Positions 1 through 11,903 of a DNA stretch of 64,000 nucleotides are shown piece after piece. The first letter of the stretch is position 1. Every line of letters begins with the position of its first letter. Under the pieces are notes generated by a model. The model was not told where the DNA came from. It saw nothing but the letters and a program-made list of their open reading frames with translations, and ran no database searches. The DNA is from Nothopassalora personata (lineage: Eukaryota > Ascomycota > Dothideomycetes > Mycosphaerellales > Mycosphaerellaceae), in the NCBI GenBank assembly GCA_033816765.1, contig CM066290.1:4154001-4218000 (forward strand), written 5' to 3'. The position numbers were made by a program, and so were the translations under genes.

Positions 1-1873
1 GCCCGAGGGGTCCATACCTACAGCGGCCTCAAGTTGGCAGCGATTTGTGCGGGTTTGCGGTCAGTCATCCAATCGCGTTGCCCATTGGTCCGCTTCGCTT
101 GTAGTCACAGCTTGTAGTACAGCTTCTTCAGCTGCTGTATTCCGGTCCCCAGCTGCACATGAATCACCGGTGGGTTGCACGGTGCGAGCTGCCGCGAGTC
201 GTGTGAACTCACGATCTAGGTACCGCGTATGTGGACGTGCCACCGTCAACGACAGGTCATATCAGAAAGTGCTAAACACACAACAGCAGGCATCAAGCAT
301 CACATTACTGGTTCGAATCTCACAGTCATAGCTATCATGGCTTCATGCATGCGGACATTGCACACTAGCTCTTTCGATCGCGCCCCCTCCACTTGACGCC
401 TGGGGACCTCCCTCTTTTGTTGTCGCCGTAAAGGGCATACAGATGCGACCAAGCGAGGTGCACACAGTAGGGTAGTTGGCCCGAGAGCGATCGTGCCTGC
501 GATCGCTATGGCAAGAGCTGCAACTGCGCATCATGGACATTGTTGCTATCACACAGCTCACATAATGGATTGCCTTCTTGCAAAGCGATTTGGACTGCAC
601 ACGTTGGTGGTCTGGAGAGCCATCAGTCAGTTGACATACGCGTGACAAGCCGTGTATTGCCTGCGACTCGATACAGCCTTGAGCCGTAGTTGCCGGCAGC
701 AACAGGCCGCGAGTCTTGTGAGGGATTTTCCGTACACCGGTGACCGGGGCGTATGGAGTGATATCTTTCCGAGTAGTTACCGGTCCGCGGGTAACAACAG
801 TTACGACTAATACATCTTGCCTCGTGAGTATCAGCGCACTCCCGACGTGTCAATCCGAGTCGCCGTTCGGGGCACTATGAGAAAAGGCAAACTGTGCTTC
901 GGGGTATTTCTGTTGGTATTTCCCATTGTGTTGCATCTCCGCGGTGATATCCGTGGCTGCAGGTGTTGAGAACGTGAACTTGACACCAACTCAGTGTCCT
1001 CCAAAATGGTAGTGCTCCCGTCTCCACCATGCAAGGTCACCGAGATTGAAATGAGGACGCTGTCCGCGGACTGCCTAGTATGCCTTGTGGCTCCTGGAGG
1101 AAGTGAGATGAGACGAGAGGACACTAAAAAGATATTTCGTTCCGCAACGCCTGGCGAGAACCCGCCATGGCGAGATTGAAGATGTAATTGAAGTCAGTAA
1201 GCCAGTGTCATGCTGTACAAAAAGCCAGCGGCACACCGTGAACAGAGGGCGACCTCGACAGAAATACTGAGTACAAACGAGCGCCACAGATATAACAAAG
1301 GCAACGAAAGGAGATTGGAACACTGAGGGCGGTCATCCCGCAGCTTGATAGCCATTCCCATGCCTGCTTGCAGGCGGACCGTTTGCCTTGAAAATGCTGC
1401 CTTAAGCCGGGCGTCGCCCGGCATATCAGCTGAGAAGTGCGTGTCAGTGCCTGTTTGTTGAGGCGTGAAAACATTATCTCAGCTGCATCTATTTCCCCAG
1501 CTCCATCCATCATCAGGCAGAACGGCGTCGCCGGCAGGAGGCGTCCGCGTAACAAGCCGACGCAGCCGATAAATACATAGCAGAGGCGTGTAAAATCGCG
1601 GTCAGTTCTTTCCCTGCGAATGAACTCGTTATTGAAGAGCGTCCATTTGTGCCACTCTTCCAACGAATGTGAGTAGAAGAAGTAGCAAGAAAATGCGAGA
1701 GAAGCGAAAGACTGAGCCAAGCAAGACAGAGTTGAGCGTTGCGGCGTGGGGGGCGGTGAGAGGGAGGGGGGGGGGGGGCCGCAGCACCGGAACCTCGGAC
1801 GCTGACGTGAGGGTCTAGGGCGTCGAACATCACTTTCTCTGTTCATGGGAACGTCAGCGACTGGCGACCTGAT
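1..1873. other. Intergenic, no supported gene
   Basis: No open frame here has the codon pattern, splice structure or similarity of a gene. The longest frame (1208-1915, minus) is arginine/serine/proline-rich and runs antisense into the start of the next gene. A run of 13 G lies at 1766-1778, about 95 bp upstream of the EST1-type start codon. Confidence 0.6.
1766..1778 (+). repeat. poly-G tract upstream of EST1-type gene
   Basis: Thirteen consecutive G residues in a purine-rich stretch, roughly 95 bp before the ATG at 1874. It is probably in the promoter or 5' leader. Similar C/G runs precede two other genes in the window. Confidence 0.9.
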
Positions 1874-4834
1874 ATGAATCAAGAAGATCGGCCACACCTC
1901 TCGTCGGAAGGCCAATACCAGCGATCAGAACACGATACGAAGCGGAAGCGCTTCGACACGTATGCAGCACGACCCGGCACCTACAATGCATCGCGATTCC
2001 AAGAGCGCTATGGCCCCGGTCAGAAGAGGTGCTCGCCACGCGAACCGTCAGCCTACGGTCACAAGGCATCGCCCGAAATGTATGTCTCGGGTGATTCATC
2101 ATCATCACCGGAGGCTGACCGTTGCCTGGTTGCGGCCTCCCGATGCGCCCGCAGGATACTGACCGAGTGCAGAAGAAAGGGCAGCCGCCTCCCCGGGGAA
2201 CCATATTTATACCAATCCCCACCTGAATCCATCTCGGATGAGGAGCATATGGAAGTCGACAATGACCCCAACGAATCTGTACCAAGCTCATACAGAGACG
2301 AGAGCCCTCGCGCCACCACGACAGCTTTCTTGCGCCGACTGTCTCTCGACCAGACTCACAGTGGCAATACAAGTCCACGATCAAGGCAACATCGAGGTAT
2401 ATTGAGTGCCTCAGGCCATGGATCCAAACGCCGAGCCAGTATCGAACTCAATAGACCGGATGGACGACGATCCCCGAAATGGTCCAGCGGGATACCGCCT
2501 AAGCATCAGCGACGAAGTCCACCGGACACTCATCACTTCCATTGGAATACATCAAGTGAAGGCCTTGCGAGGCGTATGATGGACCCCAAATGTCATGTCA
2601 AGATTCACGATGGACTGAAAGATTTCCCTGTCCGGAACGATTCGGGTTATGATTCACATCCTTCGGGTTTGAATCCAAGCTCATGTACACACGGTGCTGC
2701 TGTGCCTCCAGCTTCCCCTGTTTCGCAGGTCATCACCCAAAATGGTGGTCAAATGCGCCCGAAGGGACTAATACAGCTGCCTCCTCCTAATGGTCGCTAT
2801 CCCGGCCTGATCCTCCAGCCGGATAGCTCTTCCATCTCCCAAGATCAGCTTTCTGCTGAGGTTAAGGGTATCTATGCTGGGCTTGTTATGGTCGAGGCTA
2901 AATGTATTAACATTGACGCTGCTCAAGCGGCAGATCCTAATGCACAACTTGGGGAAGAGCAATGGCAAGCATTGATCGCACTACACCGCACTCTCCTATA
3001 TGAGCATCACGACTTCCTCATGGTAAGGTCCTTGAACTGGATCTCTAATTTATGAGCCTAACATGACCTCAGGCTATACAACATCCTTCTGCTACACCGG
3101 CTCTTCGGGGTCTTGCTACTAAATACAGCATGCCCGCAAGAATGTGGAAGCATGGAATCCACGCGTTTCTGGAGGTCTTGCGCCATCGCCGTCCGGGAAG
3201 CCAAGACTATATGCTCGCCTTCATTTACTTGGCCTACCAGATGATGGCCTTACTTTACGAGACCGTGCCGAGCTTTACAGATACGTGGATAGAGTGCTTG
3301 GGCGACCTAGCGCGATACCGAATGGCCATCGAGGAGGAGAAGGAGGCTCATGCCATATGGGGAGGTGAGTAGGAAGAGCTGCGAAGCCTCTCCTGCGCCC
3401 ATGTCATGCACTAATTTGCTAGCAGGTGTCGCTGCTCGTTGGTACACATTGGCTTCAGACCGCCACCCAGCGATTGGTCGCCTCTATCACCACCTTGGAA
3501 TCTTGGAGCGACCCAGCTTACGCAAGCTCTTTCTCTATGCCAAATCCTTGACTTGTGTCATTCCCTTTCCGAACGCGCGAGACTCACTTTTGACTTTATG
3601 CAACCCGATCATACAAGACGAACAAACAGTGCAGACCACCAGTCATTCGGCCGAAGCCCGCATCGTCACACTGCATGCTCTGAACTATACTGGAAGCAAC
3701 GACCGTAGCATCAGCCTGGTGCGCTCGGATGCTCTGCATCTACTTATTCAGCAGCCTACTAAACTCCGGGAATTTGGGGCATACTTTGCCATCACCAACA
3801 CAGCAGCAATTTTCGAGCTCGGATCGCCTACTAATCCGCTGGCTCAGCAATACTCCATGGTCACGAGTGCACTCATGCAACAGGTCCGTCCTTCCGGCTC
3901 ATCCAACCACATTCCCTCAGCACTGTCTCAACTGGACGCCACTCCCGAGACCCCGGCGTTCCTTTTCGGTACTTCTTTCTGGATCGATAGCTTCAACCTC
4001 GTCTTGCAACAATACAACTTCGCCACCATCCTGGACAACGCACTCGGCTTTCTCCATGTTACGCTTGTCTTTCTGCATAGTTTGCACTCTTTACGCTTGC
4101 GCCTGTTTAATAGTCAACCACATCATACGTTTCGCATGCCTTTCAACACTGGGCGGCTCTCTTGGTCCGGATTGGCATCGTTCTTGAATGCTTTGCTACC
4201 GCACTACCCAATCACTACTCGCATCCTGGAATGTTCTCGACAAGGCGTCTTCCTCTCACGCGATTCGAAAGTAGAAGGTCGTCCACTATGTGAGGACTAT
4301 CTCATCCGAGGCCTCAGCTGGAGTCAATTCTACTTCCCCGCTGGCCTATTTGATGCTCAATGCGAAGACGATGGCCGAACGATCGAGACTTCTGCTATAC
4401 AGGACGCCAGAGCTGAGAGAGTGCTGTGGCTGGGACTGTACCTCGCCTTTCACACAGAAGACCTGCAGTACGACCTGAAGGCCAGAGCGTTCTTCGCCGG
4501 CAATCCTACTCGACCACAAAGTCTGCCCATGGCGGTTCACTCTGCAGAAGTGGACATGGCTCCGGCATGCACCGATCAAGTCTCAACGACAGAGTCGCCG
4601 TGCTCGAGATCTTCAAGAACGGCTTCTTCCAGTCCGGAAAGCGAAGACGGCTTCACTCTGGTGAAGGCTCCAAGCTCACAGCATGGCAAGAAGGCGAGGG
4701 GAAAGTCCTCGCCCCGGAAGCACCAGATGCGAGATTTCAATAAATTCAGGGTCGCGGGCGAAGATTGCAGTAGAGGTGAGGAGTATCGTGCGGGAGGTGC
4801 TGGTGATATACGTGCGGGTGGCCTAGGACAATGA
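1874..4834 (+). CDS. EST1/SMG-type DNA/RNA-binding domain protein
   Basis: Three exons, 1874-3022, 3073-3364 and 3426-4834, give a protein of about 949 residues. Both introns (50 and 61 bp) begin GTAAGG or GTGAGT, end CAG, and keep the frame. The first ~320 residues are a polar, Arg/Ser/Pro-rich and probably disordered tail. From about residue 330 to 780 the sequence follows the EST1 DNA/RNA-binding layout: the conserved RMWKHGIHAFLEVLR stretch (residues ~406-420), then a helical TPR-like array containing ARWYTLASDRHPAIGRLYHHLG, cut here to its core YTLASDRHP..GRLYHHL. EST1/SMG5-7 proteins act in telomerase recruitment or nonsense-mediated decay. Filamentous fungi carry several such proteins of unknown role, so I do not assign telomere or NMD function. 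The C-terminus is Ser/Lys-rich. Start choice rests on the first in-frame ATG. Confidence 0.88.
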
Positions 4835-5327
4835 CTGGAGTGGGTTACCTTCTTTGCGTCCAACGTTGATACGGTTTCGGTTGGTTGTCCACATTCTAGT
4901 AGATATATGTACATGCCACCAAAACGTCCATACTGTCACATGGCGTGAGCCTTTTTAAACGCTGGTGATATGGATCGTGGACTCGACTGGAGCAGGGTCA
5001 GGCCAATCTTGATTGCGATTGGAAGTGTCTCGATCAGGAACCAGACCAACGAAGTCGAGCAGGACTTCGACAGTGATGTGCCCCCAAAAAGTCACGGGAG
5101 GAATGATAAGCATCAAGGCGCTTGAAGCAAAGGATCCTTACGCTTGGACTGCTATACATCGTCACAGACTAACACATTGTGGCATGCAGGAATCACACGA
5201 AGCAGTATCATTTGACACGCTGCAGACCTTCCGTGCATCGCATCCATCATCTCACGACATCGTCCGCTCATCTAAGCGCAGCGGCATGGCTCCCCTCCCC
5301 TCCCCTCCCCTACGGAGCCTCCATCCC
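4835..5327. other. Convergent intergenic region
   Basis: This is the 3' flank shared by the EST1-type gene (+) and the SET gene (-). It contains about four perfect tandem CTCCC units at 5290-5311 and no convincing gene. Confidence 0.6.
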
Positions 5328-7258
5328 CTACGACGGATGAATATAAACCACCAACCTCGCATCCCCACCCTCTTCCGACGTCGGCACCATCATAGTAAAA
5401 CTCTCGTACTTGAGAATCCTCCCCCCAAGCCCAGCAACAAACCTCTCACTCCATCTGGCATCACTCCAAAAACTGTCCGGACACACCGTTGCCGCGGCAT
5501 GAACAAGTTCCATCAAATTCCGCGCTTGCTCAAGCTCTTCCTCCTCGAAGCGGTCATGCTCGTAGTCGACGTCTGCGTCTGGCCGCCAGAGATACTCGGG
5601 GTACTCGGAGTCGCTGATGCCACGGGTGCAGAAGACGAAGCATAAGAGCAGGACACAGACATCGTCTTCCCAGCCGGCTTCGCACATCTGGTCTAGGTCG
5701 TAGGTACCGGCGCTTATGGCTAAGCCGTTGAGGAAGTCTGCGGCGTGTTTGGGGCCTTGGTCGGTCGCCGATGCCAAGATTGAGAGAAGACCCTGGACGG
5801 TCACGAGCATTGGTCCGGTCGCGTTCGCTGAGGGTGTCAAGGTAAGGAGGGTTCGTAGGTAGTTTCTCAAGCCTCCAGTCACATGCTCCAGGATTCGAAT
5901 CTGTCCGTCACGATAGATTTTGGCGTGCTGTTGTTTCCGGTTGGTTGGTGCGTTGAGTGGTGTGCTGGCTTGCAGCTTCGCGAGCTTGGGCAGCAGAGAT
6001 GTCACGATCATTCTTGTGATGTGTGGCAGATACTGACGCCCGGAGCTGTTGGGAGCTGTGACGTAGAAGAGAGGGCGCTCAATGAATGAGAATGGGAGAC
6101 CGCGCTCGTGCCGTAGCATGTAGATCATGAGCTCCAGTAGAGGCTCCGGTAGTCCTTCGAAGATGCCTTCCGCTCTGTCAGGGTCGTGGTCGGGCTGTTT
6201 CAGACCAAATGTTGCCTTTTCACTGCTCCATTCGCCCTCCGCATCGTCCTGTCTCTCATCAAAATAGCCCGGGTGCACCCTGCGTAGGTCCTTCTGGAGC
6301 TGTTCGGGAGGCGGTTTAAAAGTGATCAGTGCTTTGTCATGCGGGTTGTCTGCAAGGCAGAACCCATAGCCAAGAAGTAGTTCATCGTTGCTCTTGGGTC
6401 CGTAGTTGTTGAAGACTTCGTCACCAGCTTTGATGCCATTCCTGGTACTTAGACTGAAACGGGCCGGGTCGAAAGCCCAATCAACCTTTGCATCGTGGGC
6501 GTGGTTTGGTATATCCATGACTGGGAACAGCACCGGAAAGTCGAGCTCTTCTGCAGATGTACGTGACATGTCAAGCAGCACGGTCTGTCTCCGGCCGTCC
6601 GTCGTTGACTTGTACGCCGCCCAATACTTTGTGTCAACAGAATGCAGTGCACGGGACGAGAACGAGCGTGATGTGTACATGGTAATTGACCATTTGTAGA
6701 GGTCCCTGAGTAGTGTAAGAGAATTGAAGGCACCACTTACCTTGCAGGTTTGACTCACCATGTATATGGCTCAATGTCGACATTCGCTTGCCGAAGCATC
6801 TCGATGCCGGCAACATACTGCATTTTATGGACCTCCTTGCGGGCCTTGAGCGTGTGCAAGACATCGGTATCCTCCAGCCACTTGGTGTCCTCCGAGTCGA
6901 ACCAGAAGGGAGTTCGATGTTCATGTTCAGGTCCTGGAAGACTGTCCAAATAGGGCTGCCAGAAAGACGTATTGCGATGTGCATACTGGTACATCAAGTA
7001 AAAGTAGCCAATGGCCTCCACAGGTAGGCCTCGTTGCTTGAAGACTGGGAATTCATCGTCGACCAAAGCATTCAGACTCGACAATGCCAGTGAATGCGGA
7101 ACAGTGCATATGCGAGAGTCCGGCTTGAGGTCCGCGACGGCTCGACAATGCACGCCAGCTTCGTCGTTGTGCTCCAGGCGTGTTTCCGGCTTGAGATATC
7201 CGCCACTTTGTTGTAGCCAAAGTTTGAGGGCGTCCAGCCGGTCTGCGATTGCCGTCAT
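5328..7258 (-). CDS. SET-domain protein lysine methyltransferase (RKM/SETD6-like)
   Basis: Two exons (7258-6759 and 6705-5328) joined over a 53-bp intron (GTGAGT...CAG) give 625 residues. The split codon forms a Trp and the phases match exactly. The N-terminal part (LDALKLWLQQSGG, then HNDEAGVHCRAVADL) and the stretches DIPNHAHD, FNNYGPKSNDELLLGYGF and SRSFSSR are the motifs of the split SET domain found in ribosomal and other non-histone lysine methyltransferases (Rubisco-LSMT/SETD3/SETD6/RKM type). NH and the GxxxNxExxxxYGF-like element bind S-adenosylmethionine. The remaining ~330 residues would be the helical substrate-binding domain. The substrate cannot be read from sequence; ribosomal proteins or translation factors are the usual targets. 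The frame is open 142 codons upstream, but the ATG at 7258 begins the conserved part. Confidence 0.88.
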
Positions 7259-8365
7259 GACGATGATAGTAGTGAGGAAGATCAGTAGTATCAGAGTCGA
7301 TGGTGGCACGGATTGAGAAGACGCCCGTGGGCTGCAGGAGAGGGAGAGATAATAAGAGGCCGCGGGACTAGTGGAAACGACGGTGTACACGAAGTGAGGC
7401 CAGGCCTTCGTCCCCGAACAGCTACATCCGCTAGCGTGCCATCGATATGAGCCACTCATAGCTAAGATGGAGAATAAGGTGACATCAAGGCGGCAGGCAT
7501 CTTGCGACGTGCGTCCTCTTGTCTGAACTTCGGATGGCCTGTAGTAGCCTTCTACAAAGTCGTGTGGCCACTTTCCATCTACATGTACGTACGGACTCTG
7601 CTCGGAGACCCGTGCATCGTGTCGAGAATGCTTCGTTGTCATTAAGAACGAAGTATCAGCACTCCAGCCAGGTTCCATAGGCATGCATCAGACATGAGAC
7701 AGTAATGCGACTCAGTGATACGGAGTAGTAAAAGTCACCATGTCTTGCATTGGTGAGTCTGTATACGCTGACGCTGGAGCACATATTGTTACAAGACGCA
7801 ATCAATGGCTTCATGTCTTTCATCTGGCGCAATGTGAGTTCCACCTTCGCGACACGGATGAAATTGCTCCCAACGTTTGAAATTCTGAGGCATATTGCGT
7901 TGATTGACGGTCTGGACAACTCTGGACCCCGGCCCAGCTTGCCCAGTGCCCTAACCCACCCTCCACCACCAACATCAAGTAAGATCACTCGCTCGGTCTC
8001 GAGGAGGCGGGTGTATTGGTCGTGGGTGAGACGCTGCATGGTAAATGTGGGGTTTGATGTTGCCGAATATCTTAGACTGCTGCGTGATTCGATCGCTGTC
8101 GAGGTGTTGCTGATGGTGTTGTGAAACAGTTGGAAAACAGCTGTACTTCGACCGTCAACGTGTAGTGTGACAAGTGGTGACAATAGCAGTCACAATACAC
8201 CGCTTTTTCGCCGCGCCCCATCATCTGATGCGCCGAATGAAGGTCGAGTGAATGCAACCCCTCCACCGCCGTAGGCCGGGTTGGGATAGTTGGCAGCATC
8301 TGAAGAGCTGGCTGGGATCGAAGAACATGGTCATACATCTTGCACCTACTACACGGCTCTCTTAC
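7259..8365. other. Intergenic; possible tiny spliced ORF
   Basis: No clear gene. One weak candidate on the minus strand: ATG at 8039, 17 codons to 7989, a possible GTGATC-CAG intron (7885-7988), then 31 codons (7884-7789) with a protein-like composition (FKRWEQFHPCREGG). It would give only 48 residues of unknown family, so it is not called as a gene. Confidence 0.3.
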
Positions 8366-9230
8366 TCAGAACGCCCCTCTGAACTGGTCTGCCAGCCCGC
8401 CGAGCACTCCTCTCCGCCTGCCTTCGCCCGCGCCCTCCCGATTCGTGTCCACTCCAGTGGCCTGGCCGACTTCACCTTCCATTCTCCTTCTCATGGTATT
8501 AAAGCGCTCTTTCCGGCTTGCGTCACTTCCGCCTATCATCCATGTCGGCACGCGCCACGTGGTCGCGCCAGGAAGGATGTCTCTTCGATATGCCAATCCC
8601 ACAATCCAACCAATTGCTGCTGCTAGAGCAGAACCCGGCAGTTGTGCTAAGGCGAGCTGTGCGGGAAGGAGGTAGCTCGTCGCTTTTGAGGTGAGCATGA
8701 GGCCCTCGTCCCCGGGGGTTAGGCCGCTCGAAATTCGGTACTTGTAGATGTATGGGATCGCGGCATGGTACTGAGCTAGAAGTGCGAACACGAGTGGTGT
8801 CGGACCTGCGGGGAGGTAGTTGATTCTGCCGAAGCTCAATGGTCGGATGACTAGAGTGAGCAGGATCGGTGGGAGGATGGCGTTGTACAGAAATGTTGAC
8901 AGGATGAAGGACTACCTACCTGTTAGCCGAGACTAACAAGGTGTGATATATCATTGCGAAGCATACAGCAAACTTCCTGCTGCCCCACAGTCGCTCGATC
9001 ACGCGCAGATTGTAGAAGACAACCGTTGTGAAGAAGACTTCGGTGCTGTTGGTGTAGCATAGCTGCCATGTGAACAGTCTCCACCACTGCCAGTAGTCGA
9101 GGAGATGTGGCCTTACATCGATCCAGAAGTAGTACTTGGTGTCTGTGAGACTGGCGAGGAAAGAGAAGACGACCACTGCTGACACGAGCAGTTTGGTCAC
9201 CGGCGCGTCTTTGAAGCCGGAGGCAAGCAT
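8366..9230 (-). CDS. dsc2: Dsc2-like rhomboid-family subunit of the Golgi Dsc E3 ligase
   Basis: Exons 9230-8967 and 8911-8366 are joined over a 55-bp intron (GTATGC...TAG) and give 269 residues. Splicing yields RKFASFILS, which restores a conserved stretch that the unspliced frame breaks. The N-terminus GFKDAPVTKLL, the stretches PHLLDYWQWWRLFTWQ and NSTEVFF, then INYLPAGPTPLVFALLAQYH and the final DQFRGAF are signatures of the fungal Dsc2/UBAC2 family. These are multi-pass, catalytically dead rhomboid-like proteins. In yeasts and Aspergillus, Dsc2 is a membrane subunit of the Golgi/ER Dsc ubiquitin ligase, which handles SREBP activation and protein quality control. The protein stops right after the conserved FRGAF stretch, so no separate UBA domain is visible. 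Confidence 0.88.
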
Positions 9231-9598
9231 CTTTGCGGTGTCTTGGTCGTGACGGTAAAGATGCTCTCGATGTCAGTACAGTAGCGTTGCCGTTCTGCCA
9301 AGAGGTTCCATGCAAGGTACAGCTCGTAATCGCGTGCCGGGGCGGTGTGAAAGCTGAGTGTGGACGAACCTCACTTCGCGCCTGCTACCTCTTCTTCACT
9401 GTATCGTCAGTGCTCTGCCAACTCGTGCCTCGCGCGTGTGCTAATCTCGCATATGTAATGTGTCGTCGTGCCCACCCACAAGATTGCTCGTGTTCTGCTG
9501 AGACCATGCCTCGCGCAGCAGAAGATGGCGTAGACGAAGACGCGCTCTTCTTCAGTCCTCACTCGCTGCTTGTGTTTCCGATACTCACATGACAGTCA
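9231..9598. other. Short intergenic region
   Basis: Upstream flank of the Dsc2-like gene and downstream flank of the small membrane gene. I see no further feature. Confidence 0.5.
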
Positions 9599-9883
9599 TC
9601 ACCTCGTCACCTTCCTTCGATCTTGGCTAGAGCACCAGCCTTCGACTTGATGTGCCACCACGAAGCGCAGACCACCTAACGCCACGATGAAGATTGACGC
9701 GAGGGAAAGAAGACCACCACAGACGTACCAGCTTGCTTCGCCGTATACTAGCATTCGGGCATAGACGAGGATGCCGGTTAGCCACAGATACTCTGCTTGG
9801 TCGAGTAGCTGGAGTCGTTCGCGACGCGGCGCCGGGTTGTCGAGCGGACGCCGGCGGTATGGTTAGTATAGGCGATGATAACC
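9599..9883 (-). CDS. Small multi-pass membrane protein, partial model
   Basis: The minus-strand exon ending at the TGA at 9599-9601 encodes about 70 residues: a Leu/Glu/Tyr-rich segment, then two hydrophobic helices (ILVYARMLVYGEASWYVCG and LASIFIVALGGLRFVVA) and a basic tail. The start of this exon is probably near 9808. A further hydrophobic segment (LIGVIVDCIFIAA, about 9905-9945) and another open stretch near 10020-10110 may be upstream exons. A good branch site (TACTAAC) lies near 9866-9872, but I could not find a donor/acceptor pair that keeps phase. The family is not recognised. The exon is credible; the gene model is incomplete. Confidence 0.45.
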
Positions 9884-11290
9884 GGGGACAAAGATGTTTT
9901 GCAGCTATGAAGATGCAGTCGACGATGACACCTATGAGGTCGGAACGTCTGTCGAATCGGTGGCTAATACTACTGGCAGGTGTGTTGCTGGCTGCCAGCG
10001 TCAAGCCTGCAGACTTTGCGCCGAAGCAACCGCTTTGGTGCCTGACGCCTGCCTGAACTCCGACTTCCTGCCCTCGCAGGCTAACACCACCTCAACAACG
10101 ACACCTACAGCCAAATACACACCTGCTGGACATTAAACACACCTCATGACCATCCTCGACATATTGCAAGAAAATTTGGACCTCTGTGGCACCTACAACA
10201 ACGTCGCCGGCGCCGGCCTCGAGCGTCGGCTTTGCATCGGCAAGAAAGCCCCTTCAAAACTGACACTATATATATGCCCAGGAATCTCCTGTTCTCAATA
10301 GTACCCCACAAGTACGGTAGCACAGCCAATCCATCCTGCGCAAGTGGTGAATTCTCAACACAGAGAATGTCAGCTAGGTCACAAGCCTCCGCAAATGACT
10401 CTGAGAATCACAACAAAAGGCGCTTGAGACCACCCAGGTCCCTTGGAGCATCTATCAGGAACGTGCGAAATGTAAAATCCAATTGCGGGTTTTCAATAGG
10501 CGTGTACGTGTTCGAGCGCGAATCTTTTGCACTTTTGGAGTTCGATTCTGATGCTCGCATCTCCAAGAGGGACGCAAGGTAGGTCGAGGAGGGTAAGTCG
10601 AGTGAGCAGACTGCTCCGCGTGAGTTCAATCAATTTTTGGAAATGTGTTGGGAGACAGGAAAGCTAACCTAGGTCGTTCCTACGTGGCTGCCCTCCCTAG
10701 TGCGAATTCAGCGCCCGATCAGCACCAGAAGTCCATCATCAGCACCTTATCTCCTCGAGCACCACACAAGCAAGGATGTTTGAAGCCGTAGTTCTCGCAA
10801 TCAGCCTATATGAATGTCGAACCCATGATGAGGCTCAGTCTTGCATGCGCTCGAGGCAGACGAGGCACCGCCAGCCAGGACTCGCACGCGGAATCTGCCA
10901 CCACTCCCGGAGACCGCCCCGCCATAGCTCTCGCATCAGCACATTCACGCCGTCAAACTTTGGAGCAAAAGCAGCCCACGCTAAGCAATATCGCTGGTGA
11001 GTGAGTGTTCAAGCATTTGCACACACTAACCAATGTGGCTGGTGAGTGAGTGTTCAAGCATCTGCACACATCGTAAACAGAAACCATTGTTGCGCACACG
11101 TGCTCGAGTGAAGCAATACCCGACCATGACAGGGCAAAAGACGTCTGCTTTGCGAACTGTCAACGAAGACAACGGCGCACGAGAAGCGTCTTGACACGCA
11201 GGAATACGACACTGTAGCAGCATGACTTCATTATCTCGCTCGCACAACTCCGCTCGACATCACACCCTCGCTCCGAAACACCTCCCTCTT
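9884..11290. other. Unresolved region, possible upstream exons
   Basis: It may hold the 5' exons of the small membrane gene (up to about 10160). A 73-codon minus frame at 10408-10629, ending DAPRDLGGLKRLLL, has a protein-like composition but no credible start. Nothing else is supported apart from the 45-bp duplication described separately. Confidence 0.35.
10993..11070 (+). repeat. Two-copy direct repeat, 45-bp period
   Basis: A 33-bp segment beginning GCTGGTGAGTGAGTG occurs at 10993-11025 and again at 11038-11070 with one mismatch (T to C), separated by 12 bp. It looks like a simple local duplication and lies outside any called gene. Confidence 0.85.
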
Positions 11291-11903
11291 CTAAGCCAAC
11301 CGATCCTCCTTCTTCAACCTCTCAGCCTCACGAGCCTGCACCTTCTCATGCTCCAGCTCACGCGGAGGGCCCCAGCTTGGAGCTTCGCCTCTTAGGGCTT
11401 TCTTCTTGGAGACTTCAGCCTTGCGGGTCTCTCTCTTGACCTTGGCGGCCTCCTTCTTTGCCTGGCGTTCTTGTACCTTGGGGCGAGGGGTCGTGGGGGA
11501 TTTGAGAGCTTCCTGTATCTTGTTTCAGATGGAGGACTATGCAGCAAAAGGGCCGTTGAGATGTGTACCGTCTGTTGTTTCTTGGTCTGGGCCTTCTTTG
11601 TGACAGCTTGACGGACACGAGCGACGGCGCCTTTTGGCTCCGCCGGATCTGCCGCCTGATATGTTTGGTGATTACGAGTGACGTGAAGTCTTGGGTGTTT
11701 TGAAGTTATGACTATGTTGGAGTCGAGGAAGTGGAGACAATTTGCGGCGGGATTATGCCTTGTGAGCACAAGCAGGGATTGGAGAAAGGAGAAGCTGTTG
11801 GCCGCATACGGAAACAAAGAATCCAAAGAATCTTTTCATCATCTGCTCTGAGGGTATCTCGACCTCACCGGACGGCCTTCGTGGCTGCATTGTCTGTGGG
11901 CAT
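11291..11903 (-). CDS. Small basic Lys/Ala/Glu-rich protein, unknown family
   Basis: This gene has no long ORF and was found by splicing. The exons are 11903-11869, 11758-11569 and 11512-11291; the introns are 110 bp (GTGAGG...AAG) and 56 bp (GTACAC...CAG). All phases agree and give 148 residues. The middle exon reads CLHFLDSNIVITSKHPRL and then KGAVARVRQAV. The last exon is a charged, probably coiled-coil stretch (KVQERQAKKEAAKVK) followed by GEAPSWGPPRELE and a Lys-rich end. The neat phase agreement and the compositional change at the splice sites are the main evidence. I do not recognise the family. A small nucleic-acid-binding or mitochondrial protein would fit the composition, but that is a guess. 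Confidence 0.6.

Noticed and set aside
300..330. tRNA-like GGTTCGAATC word
   Set aside because: The flanking sequence does not form the T-stem, anticodon arm or acceptor stem of a tRNA.
1208..1915. 235-codon minus-strand frame
   Set aside because: It is antisense to the EST1-type start, has biased Arg/Ser/Pro content, and has no motif or splice context.
5290..5311. Possible CRISPR or satellite from the CTCCC repeats
   Set aside because: Only about four short pure units without spacers; a simple microsatellite in a eukaryotic 3' flank.
10232..10582. 116-codon plus-strand frame
   Set aside because: No family motif and unclear strand; a minus frame here looks equally good, so neither is called.
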